64,000 bases of DNA from Peltaster fructicola (taxonomy: Eukaryota > Ascomycota > Dothideomycetes): NCBI GenBank assembly GCA_001592805.2, contig CP051140.1, positions 1,117,501 through 1,181,500 on the forward strand, in the 5' to 3' direction. Position 1 is the stretch's first letter. Each line of letters opens with the position of its first letter. Both the position numbers and the translations under genes were made by a program. The notes below the pieces were generated by a model. The model saw nothing but the letters and a program-made list of their open reading frames with translations, ran no database searches and was not told the DNA's origin. Shown here one piece after another: positions 54,688-64,000 of the stretch.

Positions 54688-56222
54688 TCAGTAGAACACG
54701 TTGAACCGCCATCCAACTTTGATAACACGGACGGCTGAGAAGCAAGCCAGTGCAAACACATAGCAAAGGCCTGTGAAAAGTGCCACTCCCCAATATGCTC
54801 CACCAGAGCTAGATATAATCGCTCCAGAGATAGGAATACCTGTGAGAGTACCAAATGAGACAAGAGTGTAGCAGGTAGCGTAGTACCTGTGTAGAGGTTA
54901 GCCACACGAATATCAGTATCTGATGGTACATACCGTCCATACTCCTCGGTGTGACACAGCATACCTACGCACACAGGCGTCAATGAGATATTGCTGCCAC
55001 TGGCGAATCCCATGAGCACACAATAGGTGACAAGGAGACCAACGATGGCAGTGCTGTCAGGATTGGGCATGATTGGCAATACGGCAGATGGCAGCCACAG
55101 AGCCAGCGAGGCTGTCATGCACAGAGTGACAGTGATAATCATAGTGTTGTAGCGTCCGATCTTGTCAGCGATGTAGCCAGGGATCCATCGTCCGATGCAT
55201 GAGCCTGCATTGAAGATAGCCACAGTCTGGAAGGCAAAGGTAGTGCTCATAGCATTCGTCGATAACGCAAATGAGACCAGATATGCGATTGGACAGAAGA
55301 GACCCCATTCTAGGAAGTAGGTACCGACGGTACACAGCAGAAAGCTGACATCTCTGAAGATCGTGAAGTCCGGCAACACGCTCCCACCAGGTCTTGGTGG
55401 TAGTCGGGATCTGATCGTCAGATTTGCGACAATAAGCAGGACAATGAAGATGAACCCTTGTACTCGGATTGCCCAGCCCCATCCCACCATTGGGAACAAT
55501 GCTTGCAGCACAAGAGGAAACACGACGCCTCCAAGAGAGCCACCAGCGGCGGCGATACCAGTTGCATTGGCCCGTTTGAGGAAGAACCAATGACCGATAG
55601 CGCTGACGGCAGGTGTGAAGACGAGGGACGTACCGACACCTCCAAGCACTCCGAATGCAAGCATGAAGTGCCAATATTGGGTGCATATGCTAAGCAAAAA
55701 TATGCTAGCCAGGAGGCAGGCAGACCCGGCGGCGATCAACCATTTGGGACCGTGTGAATCAAAGACTGGGCCTATCTGTACGCCGCAGAAGAACGACAGA
55801 AAAACGTACATGCTGAAGATCCAGCCGATGCTGCCTTCGCTGTACGTTGAAAGCTGGTTTGACGCAAGATAGGCCTGGTAGACACCGATGCTATTCATGT
55901 AGCCAAAGCCAGCAGTCATGCTTGCGAAAGAGCCGAGGACGACGAGCCATGCTTGACGGCCGCCTTCAGGATAGTCTGGAGCATCCTTGTCGACAGAGGT
56001 AGGAGTTGGAGGCTGAGATTCTTCATCGTTGGGCCAAGGGAGCGATTTCTCCTCTACCGGGAAGTCTGAGTTGTGAGACTGGAGTGGACTGCATGATTGC
56101 AGTTTGTCTTCTCTTAGTGCCGCTACCGCAGTAAACGGCAAGGGAATCGAGATGGACGGAGTGTATAAGCTGTCCGTGCGTGATAATAGTCCTGGCGTGC
56201 TGCCTTTGCTTGCCGTGCTCAT
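54688..56222 (-). CDS. MFS transporter, monocarboxylate (MCT/Mch) type
   Basis: Two exons, 56222-54934 and 54886-54688. The 47-nt intron has a GTATGT donor and a CTACACAG acceptor, and splits an Arg codon; the product is 495 aa. After about 85 disordered residues the MCT signature DYPEGGRQAWLVVLGSF opens the first transmembrane helix. Twelve hydrophobic helices follow, with the glycine-rich GVLGGVGTSLVFTPAVSAIG in helix 4-5 and KIGRYNT after helix 8. The spliced tail (YYATCYTLVSFGTLTGIPIS and beyond) continues normal helices 11-12, whereas unspliced reading gives none. Family members move monocarboxylates, riboflavin or other organic acids at the plasma membrane; the substrate here cannot be told. 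Confidence 0.9.
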
Positions 56223-56705
56223 TCACTGACCAGAGACAACTGTCGTTATGAACGAGGACGTGCACTCGAGGATGGAAGTTTGGGAACGAAATAGTGCAAG
56301 GAAGAAGGAATCATATACCCCACCTAGAAGACTGGTTTGGCGCGGCATCGATTGACAAGATCTCGGTGATTTATGCGGCAGCCTCGCGGCTTGGCATAGC
56401 GTGAAGATTCTACATACGCTACGGCGGCCAGCTCCGATGACGACTTCACCTGCCTGATATTAGCCGGACTTCTCCCTCTCCCGGCTTCCATATCGCTTTA
56501 TTTGATCCTTCACCTCACTGGACTGGTGTTGGTATACAACCCTGCCTGCCAGGCAACAACAGAGCCCACCATGAGTCGCACGACAACAACTTCGTCACGC
56601 CTCTGGAGATGCACAATCGGTACCAAGGGGTCCACAGTCGATCCATGGTCTTTCCGAGACTGTCGATGATCTCTACCTTGCCGGCAATATGGTCGCGAGT
56701 ACGTC
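56223..56705. other. Intergenic, 483 bp
   Basis: 5' flank of the MFS gene and 3' flank of the next minus-strand gene. A frame at 56515-56712 may be a continuation of that gene after a one-base frame change (see its entry); otherwise nothing. Confidence 0.4.
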
Positions 56706-58616
56706 TCAGCACACCACGAATCTGAAACCCACGATGAAGTCCTCTTCAACGAATTCAGCTGATCTAGCCTTGGCGATCTGGCGAACTGTGTCAGTGTTGG
56801 CAAAGCTAACCACACTGTCTCGACAGAGCAGCGGGACCTCAAACTTCTGAAGAGCTTGCTCGATTGTGTCCTCAGATGGATCCCAGCGTGTGGAGCTACG
56901 GTTTGATCCAGGCTTACCAGGGCTGCTATCGACACTAATCGTTGCAAGTTCTCTTTTGGTCCTTGATCTTTTCCTGGAAGTCGTACTACTCGTTCGATAC
57001 CATTCTCCAGACTTGCCGGTGTTGGGAGTTCTGTGGTCGGAGCGAGTGATGTCGAGACCATTTCTATCTGTCCCGTGCTTCGTCACAGCAAGGTCTGTCT
57101 CCGGATCTGAGGTTGCGCAGCGTTTGCCTCCTGAGCGATCTCCACATCGGCGGTTCGTGCTAGGCAGGTCTATAACAGGTACGTGCGGACCTTGTTTGGT
57201 AATTGTTTGGTGTCCGGTATACTGCAGCTTGACGGGCGTCAGCTCGTAGACCTCTCCAGAAGTCCCTATGGCAATCATCTGTCGTACAGGTGTGCCATAG
57301 GTGTTGACGCCGTCCGTTATCTCGGTGCTGAAACCTGGCTTTGGCGAAAACGGTGACCCAACATGGTTGAATCGAGGGCTCATATTCTCGGTACCGCGAA
57401 AAGGTGAGTCCGTGACTCGGCGTGAGATCGGTGTGCTGTATGGTGGTGGTGGATACTCGAAGACTTCCGCATCACGAGAGTTGCAATGCAGCAGGAATCC
57501 GGGTGCTGCAGATTGTGATGTTGTTGCTCCAGAGTCCAGACTCTCACGGGCTGTGTAGTATTCTGGAGAACTAGGACCGCTATGATACGGTGAAGGGGTG
57601 ATGCGAGACAGTGTCCCGAAGTGTGCTGCTTGTGGCAGCAGTGATCGTGACGACTGTGCTTTCGCTTGCGATAGTTCGACATGGTCGTGACCACTAGGAT
57701 ATGCGGTAGTGAGGGTTTGCGGTGAATAGCGTGCGGTGCCTGATGCTCCTGTCTTCTGAGGAGAGCTCCCGGTGCTGACGGTGCCTCGCGTATGGTAGCG
57801 AGGATCTTTAAGAAGTGTTGGTGCCTTGATGTATGTGCTGGTGGAGTGTTCGATGCCCATTTGTCCTGCTGTAACAAGGACGTCGATGATAGCAAAGTTA
57901 GCAGACTTCGACTTGAGTTGTTCCGGCAATGGAATTCTAGCCATGCCAGCAAGGTACTCTGCAGATGGTGGTCCGATCCCAGTAGCGCTGCCTCTGAACT
58001 CCCTGGCTCGTTCCAGAAGCAACAATGCAACGCTGCTCCATCTCTGCTGCTGAGTGACAGCAGACATCGCGTCACGCTCGATCGTGTGCGTGCGATAGAC
58101 CAACGGCAACTCGACTTGCCTGTGAACTCGCACACCGCTGAACAGGCCAATCGCTTCTTCCACTATTGGTTGTTTCTTGAGGCTACATGGACGAGAAGTG
58201 GCATTCACGAGCTCGCCATTTAGGAAGACGTCGGTCTTGATGTGGTGAGTAATGCGCTTCCCTTTGCCATTCCTAGTGTACAGTCTCAGCGGTGCTGTCA
58301 CTTTCAAGGCAAGCCCCAGCTCTTTGGCTTCTCCTTCCTCAACGCAGAGTGCGGAGTTGGTCTCCGGAGGCAGTGCTATGACAGAGTGACATATAAGGTC
58401 CTTGTGCGGGCCAAGGTGCATCAAGCTACCGCTTGTATCAGAGATGCTCAGTGGCTGTTCCAGTAGCATGGTGCCGTTCAAGAAGCTTTGCCTGATTGTC
58501 GCCATTGCTTCTTGGTGTTCTTTTCCCATCCGAAGACGAAGACGATCCGATACTGTGTCACGCAATGCGGCAGTCACTAGGCAAGCGGACACATCGAGAC
58601 CCTCGCATTGAGGCAT
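56706..58616 (-). CDS. Hypothetical protein, largely disordered C-terminus
   Basis: The continuous frame codes for 636 aa. The first 240 residues look globular (LGPHKDLICHSVIALPPETN, LALKVTAPLRLYTRNGKG, VELPLVYRTH), with alternating strands that faintly recall arrestin-like folds. The rest is Ser/Pro/Thr-rich and disordered, with a basic patch (SRKRSRTKREL). The N-terminus probably extends upstream to an ATG at 58810 in another frame (MAVTCDAPVCNHNLQISVLL). That segment could join by a weak 59-nt intron (58690-58632) or by one extra base at a TTTT run near 58622. At the 3' end, one extra base at a GGG run near 56725 would extend the protein into a further frame, to about 56515. I recognise no family. 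Confidence 0.6.
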   Translation of the reverse strand: MPQCEGLDVSACLVTAALRDTVSDRLRLRMGKEHQEAMATIRQSFLNGTMLLEQPLSISDTSGSLMHLGPHKDLICHSVIALPPETNSALCVEEGEAKELGLALKVTAPLRLYTRNGKGKRITHHIKTDVFLNGELVNATSRPCSLKKQPIVEEAIGLFSGVRVHRQVELPLVYRTHTIERDAMSAVTQQQRWSSVALLLLERAREFRGSATGIGPPSAEYLAGMARIPLPEQLKSKSANFAIIDVLVTAGQMGIEHSTSTYIKAPTLLKDPRYHTRGTVSTGSSPQKTGASGTARYSPQTLTTAYPSGHDHVELSQAKAQSSRSLLPQAAHFGTLSRITPSPYHSGPSSPEYYTARESLDSGATTSQSAAPGFLLHCNSRDAEVFEYPPPPYSTPISRRVTDSPFRGTENMSPRFNHVGSPFSPKPGFSTEITDGVNTYGTPVRQMIAIGTSGEVYELTPVKLQYTGHQTITKQGPHVPVIDLPSTNRRCGDRSGGKRCATSDPETDLAVTKHGTDRNGLDITRSDHRTPNTGKSGEWYRTSSTTSRKRSRTKRELATISVDSSPGKPGSNRSSTRWDPSEDTIEQALQKFEVPLLCRDSVVSFANTDTVRQIAKARSAEFVEEDFIVGFRFVVC

Positions 58617-58950
58617 CTCGAAAATTGTGCTCTTGAAGCCTTCAGTGTGAGTGAGGTGCTGAGTTCCAGCTCGAGTCGGTCGCTATTGACCTTGTCTTTC
58701 GTTGTAGGCGAAGTCGTGCTTGACGAAGGATAGAAGGTTGGATATGGGCCGAGTAAAACCGAAATTTGTAGGTTGTGGTTGCAGACTGGCGCATCGCAAG
58801 TCACTGCCACACTGTCCTGGTGACTGCCGACGCCGCTTCAAAGCGCACACACTATCCTTTATCGCTACAAGAGTGCTCAAGGGCACAACGGTCAACGTCA
58901 TGAGGTTGCCATGAGTGCTCATGGCTGTGTACCATAGCCTGCCTCGTAGC

Positions 58951-59760
58951 TCACTCGGTGATGATACCGATGTTAGGAGTTTCCAGGCTGTCGCCGAGCT
59001 CGACGATTGTCCTGTCGTAGACTCGAGCGATTTGCATCTCCCAGTCTGGTTCGTCTCCAGCATTCTCATCACCTTCCAGAACGAGCTCACCGCTGACAGA
59101 CGCGGCAGAAGAATCTACATCCATTACATCGTCGTCCTCTTCGTATTCCAGGTCCAGGTCGTCAGATTTGAGAGCCTCGAAGACGCATCTTCTGGATCGC
59201 TCAACAACGCTTCTCAAACGCACTTTCTCTGTACCGCTAACGCCTCGCCCGGTGTTGAAGCCAGGAAGGGCTTCACCACTATCGACGTCACGACCTTGCA
59301 ACAAGCTAGCAAAAGCATGATCAAGCTTGTCTAGCAGCCTGAAGAGCTGTTTCGGAGTTGTGGGCATTGCAGGAATGACCGTGTTCAAAAGCGAGGCTAT
59401 ATTGATCAGATAAGGGACTTGCAGACTGGGTGTACCACTGATCCAAACGGTACCAACGAGTTCCTCGAGCTCTTTACAAACCTCACGCATGCTGGTATAA
59501 CCTTGGATGTTGTCCCACACGGCTGCAGCATCTTTCTCTACTGGCACGCCTTTGGCGTCAGGCGTTGTACGCTTGGCGAAGCGTCGTTGAACGTGCAGGA
59601 TCTGCTGATCGACATAGCGTATGAAGGTGCTCTCTTTGCTACCACCAGGACGTAATGGTGAGTCGCGAGGTCGTGGTAGGCTCGCATGGGCTTGGGAAGA
59701 CGATACCGACAGCGGAGGCGACAGGATGAAGCCACCAGCCTGCTGATATGGTGTAGCCAT
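58951..59760 (-). CDS. Conserved fungal protein of unknown function
   Basis: A single exon of 269 aa. The central block matches a widespread filamentous-fungal family I remember only by pattern: FIRYVDQQILHVQRRFAKR, then VGTVWISGTPSLQVPYLINI, LLDKLDHAFASLLQGRDVDS and TEKVRLRSVVERSRRCV, ending in an acidic region and YDRTIVELGDSLE. In some genome annotations such proteins carry the label 'meiotic recombination protein DMC1', which the sequence does not support: there is no Walker A or B motif and no RecA fold. The N-terminus is Ser/Pro-rich and disordered. Localisation is unknown; a nuclear or mitochondrial role cannot be decided. Confidence 0.75.
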   Translation of the reverse strand: MATPYQQAGGFILSPPLSVSSSQAHASLPRPRDSPLRPGGSKESTFIRYVDQQILHVQRRFAKRTTPDAKGVPVEKDAAAVWDNIQGYTSMREVCKELEELVGTVWISGTPSLQVPYLINIASLLNTVIPAMPTTPKQLFRLLDKLDHAFASLLQGRDVDSGEALPGFNTGRGVSGTEKVRLRSVVERSRRCVFEALKSDDLDLEYEEDDDVMDVDSSAASVSGELVLEGDENAGDEPDWEMQIARVYDRTIVELGDSLETPNIGIITE

Positions 59761-61017
59761 CCGTCGTGGAACAGCCTCGAAATGGTGTATCGCCGATAGG
59801 CACTTGCAGCAACAATTATTTCAAGTCGCTTGGAGAAAACGATGCTGCCGAGCACAGCAGTGGACAGGACGTTGTCCTGCGATCGTCGTCTCGACTTGCC
59901 AGTCAGCCCGCGCTTGTCATGTCACTCTGGCGCTAGGCTTGGCAAGCGCGACTTTTCCTACAGTTTGCTTGTGTGAGCAACCCTCAACACGATCTCCTTG
60001 GCACAAACCGTTCTTTGTCACGCTCTAACATAGAGAGAGTATAGCTGATGTGGTCGTTCGCCTTGCTCAAATAGCGAGTACTAAACGGTCGAGGCGAACA
60101 TGATGTTGTCAATCTTCTGTTTCCATTGCTTTCGACAATACCAACTGTCGTTATGAGCCAGCTTGAACTCTGCTAAGAGGACATACAGACCATTGACCGC
60201 ATACGCAGGACACCTTTCATCATGTAAAAGAGCTACTTTGAATCTCATCAGATCATCTCACCAGGCTCGAAACCCCTGGTCAATCTCTACGTAGATGCCG
60301 CCACAGACCACGGCTCGCAATAAGCACAACTCTACGTGTGGACGACAATATTGACGATCATGGCCATACGACTTCGTGACTCCAACTTACTATTTCTTGT
60401 AATGCGTGGCTACGCAGATTACGCCTTTCAGGGCGAGATAGAGCTCACGCTGGCCATCCTTCGACAAGATTGTCCATGGCGCAAGACGAACGCTTCGTCT
60501 CATCATTGCTGTCGGCGTCTATCCATCATGACCATCAGTCTGGGCTGGCGACTGATGGTGCTATCGCACTCTATGGGTCGATGTTCGAGCCATCACGAAT
60601 GGCATCAATCCTCACCCGATGCCCGACAGCCATGCAGCTGCGCTGCTGTTGATCTTGGGGGTCTCAGTTTGGCATTCTTCTTCAAAGACGATATACTCCG
60701 AAGCTTGCCAATGCTTGAAGCCAAGATTCGATTCTCAAGAGCCATGACAGGAGGAAACCGAAAGCAAGTTTGCGTTGTCGACAAGTGAGCGATGTTCTGT
60801 GTGGTTCACTCCATGCCATTAGCTGACCACAGTGCTGCTCGATGGTTCTGATCTCCTAGTCGGTGGTACCACATGGAGATCGTCATGGGAGGATAGTTCG
60901 CGCCCAAGAGCGCTAATGACGTGTAGTTCGAAGCACTTTGACCGCCTTCAGATGATGCTGATGAGTTATGCTGCAAGACATCTCTTACTCAGTAGTCTAT
61001 CCATACTTTCATCGAAT
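59761..61017. other. Intergenic, 1.26 kb, with one doubtful frame
   Basis: 5' flanks of the unknown gene (minus) and the secreted-protein gene (plus). A frame at 60336-60788 (150 aa) overlaps another at 60470-60652; neither has a recognisable domain, and composition (many Cys, His, Ser, Arg) suggests chance. A short unrecognised gene here cannot be excluded. Confidence 0.4.
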
Positions 61018-62103
61018 ATGTCGTCTCTACTCACTGTCCTTAGGTGAGTCGATCATCCATCACTGTACTGTATCTTTAACATATTCTAGCACGATCGTGA
61101 CTATTGCTTCAGCTAGTCTGGACTGCCAAGCGAGTACGCTATCTCAGCCGAATCCAATAGCTGCACAGTATCCTACTTTGACTACTGGCACAGTCAACGG
61201 AACTGTAGCGGTCCTGCCGATATCATACAAGCTTGCACGACAGATCATACCGAGCCAGTATGGCATCCTCAAGGACAGCTACCGACAGCTATTGCCCTCC
61301 TTTCCACAGGACATGTACCCAGTACGTGTTGTGAGAAATGTCTTGGCTGGACTTGGTGCTGACATGAGATGCAAGGCATTACTGCAGATAGAACTTGATC
61401 ACGATGTTGGGCAGGGTACCGTCATCAAGATCCCTGACTTCCAGGTGCGTCCATACCTTACCGTGTTGTGTCAAGTCTCATGTCGGTACAGCGCGCAAGC
61501 ATATCATACCCGTTCGTCGACAGACTTGGAGACGGATACACGGCTATGCTGTACACTCCATACGTCTTGCTCTCTGACTCCATCATTGCGATTGCTGGAA
61601 GCGATGGTTATGGAGAAATCGCTGTTCCAGCAACATTCGATCCTCCTTGCAATGCTTATGCTGCAGCAGGCACTTCAGGTACCACATACTTGAATGCGTA
61701 TGCTGTAGCAAACCCTTCACAGGGAGTCGCGATCGGGACACGTTTCGCTGCAGTCAGTAGCGATAGCAGCCCGTACTCACTGGACTTGTAAGCTCACCTC
61801 TGAGGTGTCATGGTCGCTGGCTAATGTCTTGGAAGCTTTAGGAATGTCACCAATCAGCCTCAATTCGGTGCCAACAGCTTGTTATGTGACAACTTCATTC
61901 GACTCTTCAACACTAGTATTACGAGATCGCCATACACACCGACAGCTGTGCGTGGCAACGTCACGGCTATCAAGCCGTTCTTTGCGACAAGCACAACCTT
62001 TGAGAATGTGTATGGCTTCAACCTCGACAACGCCTTCATTGAAAACAACTTCATGACGTGCGAGTCGTTGCAAGGCTACAGCGGTACTGGTTCTGGTGAT
62101 TAG
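61018..62103 (+). CDS. Secreted fungal protein, acetoacetate-decarboxylase-like type (unknown function)
   Basis: Four exons: 61018-61043, 61090-61444, 61492-61787 and 61842-62103 (introns 46, 47 and 54 nt, all GT-AG and in frame), giving 312 aa. Exons 1-2 together encode a signal peptide (MSSLLTVLSTIVTIASAS) that no single frame shows. The body begins TLTTGTVNGTVAVLPISYKL, followed by PFVDRLGDGYTAMLYTPYVL, AGSDGYGEIAVPATFDPPC and NVTNQPQFGANSLLCDNFIR. It holds several N-glycosylation sequons (NGT, NVT, NTS). This motif order is one I associate with secreted fungal proteins sometimes labelled acetoacetate decarboxylase-like; no catalytic role is shown. It is likely extracellular. Confidence 0.8.
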
Positions 62104-62158
62104 ACTTCATTGTGCAGGAAGAGTCCGCAATGGTTGCATATGTTAGTGCAGGCGATGT

Positions 62159-63059
62159 TCAGGATGCTCCGCAGGACCACGTTTCTGACTTGGTGTCATA
62201 ACCGATGAGGTCGAAGTCGATGTTCAAAGACTGCAGCATCATGCCTAGAGTGAAGATCTGGTCTATTGTCAGCACAAGTAATCAAGAATCTGTGTCCGGA
62301 GCTCACATTGTTTTCTTCGCTGTCCTCGGGAGCCTCATCAGTTTCATCGAGTGCTGGCTCACCTTCGAGTTGTTCATGTTCTTTACCTTGATGCAGCTCA
62401 AAATCGGCTTCATGATTCCCAGTGCAGTGTGCATCCACTCCTTGTTGACCATAGGAGAACTTCGCTCGTTCAGTGTCGCGCCATGCTGCGATTCCGCCCA
62501 TATTCATTATACGTTGTTGAACAGATGGAAAGAGTTCGTCAGCTGCAGCTTGTGCAGTGATACGCCATTTGTCGATCAGTTCGTGAAGCCGGTCGTCACT
62601 ACTCGACTTCTGGATCAAAGCTGCACGCTCCAGCGTATCAATCTCGCTGCGTACCGCGCGGATCTGCCTTTCTAGCTGTCGTATCTGTTTCATTTGGCCC
62701 CGTTCGCCAGCAACTGTCGATCTGTGATACGGCTGCTTTCGTACATGCTCATGCTCGTTCTCATGTGTTGATAGACTAGACGATGGTAGTTGTGACGCTT
62801 GGTGCTTCTGTGATGATGGACTCGGCTTGGGCTGATCGTTGGTTGAGTCTTTCACTTCTGCATCTTGGCAAGGCTGCTGGGTCAGAGAGGCTCCTGTTTC
62901 CTTAATCTTTGTAGCCTTGTGTAGATGTGATGCTGAGACCAATGGGCTCACAAAAGGTCGTGACAGGATGCGAGAAGCCTGTGTTATTTTACGACGTTTC
63001 AGTGCTGGCTGGTCCAGGGCGTCTTCCATGGTATTGATACGGTCATTGCCAGCGTGCAA
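62159..63059 (-). CDS. SFR1: Swi5-dependent recombination protein Sfr1 (Mei5/Dds20 family)
   Basis: Exon 1 (63059-62307) and exon 2 (62257-62159) are separated by a 49-nt intron (GTGAGC donor, GACCAG acceptor, phase 0), giving 283 aa. The N-terminal 115 residues are disordered and basic/Ser-rich. A coiled coil follows (LERQIRAVRSEIDTLERAAL), then the conserved C-terminal domain LHELIDKWRITAQAAADELF, VQQRIMNMGGIAAWRD and, in exon 2, FTLGMMLQSLNIDFDLIGYD. Sfr1 with Swi5 stabilises the Rad51 (and Dmc1) filament in homologous recombination. Reading through the intron would lose the conserved MMLQSLNIDFDLIGYD end, so the splice is needed. Met11 (MEDALDQPALKRRK) is a good alternative start. Confidence 0.85.
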
Positions 63060-63829
63060 GCGTGGACACGTATCTGGGCATCAGCCGAGTCTGCTGCATG
63101 GACGTTCAGAAATGAGATGCTTCCCGTCAAGATGTGCCCACAAATGTGATGATGGTAATGGCCATAGAGGTGTAGCTGGTAGAAGTGACGTTGCCTGAAA
63201 CAGCGGATCAAGAGCTGCAAGATGAGTCTTCATACCAGGCGGCAAGCTTCACCATCTGAGAATCTCATTCAATATGTTGTGTCTGAAGCGTAACAAACGA
63301 GCTATCAGGCCACGATACAGATGGAATACCTACGGTCAACGATCGCTGTTGAGCATCTAAGTCATGTAGACAGTGGTAGATTTTTCCGTGACAACACCGC
63401 ACACCCGAGTCCAAGGTCCGCACACGCGCAGACGGGTTGACAACCTCCCATGACTTAACATCAAAGCAAGCAATCCAACTGCCTGTCATCGACCGGAGAA
63501 TGACCATCCCGAGCTCACATACCACAGCCAGATGGCTTGTCGAGGCCGTAGGAAGTTGCCCGCGGTATATTTGTGTATAGAAAGCAACATGATGCACGAT
63601 AGTGTCGATATGTGCCACTTGCCAAGTACATCGCACACATCCTGCGTGACAAGCTTCGATAACGCGATATCGATGGATGTGATGTAGTTGAGCTCGTGGT
63701 GTTGTCTGTTCGAGAATCCACGTCCGAGAAAGTCTGATAGCAGACGCAAAAGCCGATGCTACTTTTTTTCCGACCCTTCCAGTCAACTCTTTCCTGCACG
63801 CTTGTGATACATACGCCTGTCACTCGCGC
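63060..63829. promoter_or_regulatory. Divergent promoter region between SFR1 and the TMA23-like gene
   Basis: 770 bp. Overlapping minus-strand frames at 63265-63892 run into the opposite gene's start and have no recognisable domain, so I treat them as chance. No repeat or RNA gene seen. Confidence 0.45.
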
Positions 63830-64000
63830 ATGGACACCGCAGCATATCTCAAGAAGCAGGGCTGGCGAGGGAGCGGTCACTCGCTCGATCATAGTGACCG
63901 CGGAATCAAGAAGCCACTACAAATCAGCAAAAAGGTCGATGCTCTTGGTGTTGGTATCCAGAAATATGCTGCTGTCTCAGATCAATGGTGGCTTCGTGCC
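63830..64000 (+). CDS. TMA23-like nucleolar G-patch protein, N-terminal part
   Basis: The frame runs off the window end after 57 codons. The N-terminus MDTAAYLKKQGWRGSGHSLD and then GIKKPLQISKKVDALGVG and SDQWWLRA match the Tma23-type, G-patch-like family: a short glycine-bearing GWxG motif followed by a Lys-rich segment and a conserved double Trp. Yeast Tma23 is nucleolar and implicated in ribosome biogenesis. The rest of the protein, expected to be Lys-rich, is beyond the window. The call is from remembered motif similarity. Confidence 0.8.
   Translation, partial: MDTAAYLKKQGWRGSGHSLDHSDRGIKKPLQISKKVDALGVGIQKYAAVSDQWWLRA

Noticed and set aside
58951-59760. Calling this protein DMC1 recombinase
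   Set aside because: No Walker A/B motifs or RecA core and only 269 aa; the label seen in some annotations is not supported by sequence.
60336-60788. 150-aa frame between the unknown gene and the secreted-protein gene
   Set aside because: No family match, odd Cys/His/Ser composition and a competing overlapping frame; kept only as a doubtful note.
63265-63892. Overlapping minus-strand frames upstream of SFR1
   Set aside because: They run over the conserved TMA23-like start on the other strand and have no recognisable domain.
1-64000. tRNA genes, CRISPR, transposons, viral elements or a secondary-metabolite cluster
   Set aside because: By eye I found no B-box/A-box pair, direct-repeat array, terminal repeats, transposase or polymerase motifs, or clustered biosynthetic enzymes.

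Overview
The window is nuclear DNA of a filamentous ascomycete (Pezizomycotina). The grounds are short GT-AG introns of about 46-102 nt with CTRAC-like branch points, compact genes on both strands, and fungus-specific genes: white collar-2, ECM33, MNN9, a Boi1/2-type SH3-SAM-PH protein, a fungal UNC13/Munc13 protein and fungal copper-ATPase architecture. A dothideomycete is my best guess from the style of the proteins, but the sequence alone does not prove it. I see no rRNA, tRNA, CRISPR array, transposon or viral element.

Layout. 0-14.7 kb: 3' end of an INO80 Ies4 subunit gene, a Ccc2-type copper ATPase, the lipid-transfer protein ATG2, an ADGF-type adenosine deaminase and a 3-methyladenine DNA glycosylase. 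15.7-29.7 kb: a Gln-rich protein, QCR7 (complex III) divergent from a mitochondrial NAD-type carrier, GPI protein ECM33, a hypothetical gene, mannan polymerase subunit MNN9 and a small membrane protein. 30-42 kb: the Boi-like polarity protein, a degenerate PIAS-like SP-RING protein, UNC13, an Ino4-like bHLH factor and UTP11. 42.6-54 kb: GCN5, a hypothetical gene, OST5 tightly followed by RAD1, RAD50 and white collar-2. 54.6-64 kb: a monocarboxylate-type MFS transporter, two fungal proteins of unknown function, a secreted protein, SFR1 and the 5' end of a TMA23-like nucleolar gene.

The genes are mostly unrelated housekeeping genes with no cluster logic. Several concern DNA repair (MAG, RAD1, RAD50, SFR1) and several the secretory pathway and cell wall (copper ATPase, OST5, MNN9, ECM33, UNC13, Boi), which looks like chance proximity. 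I did not find an undescribed biological system. The most useful observations are: genes or exons that open-reading-frame scans miss (QCR7, OST5, the ATG2 terminal micro-exon, the SFR1 tail, the TMA23 start); at least three genes that each need a one-base frame change next to a short homopolymer, which smells of assembly error; an SP-RING zinc ligand replaced by Tyr; and a three E-box cluster with a perfect UAS-INO match upstream of the Ino4-like bHLH gene.
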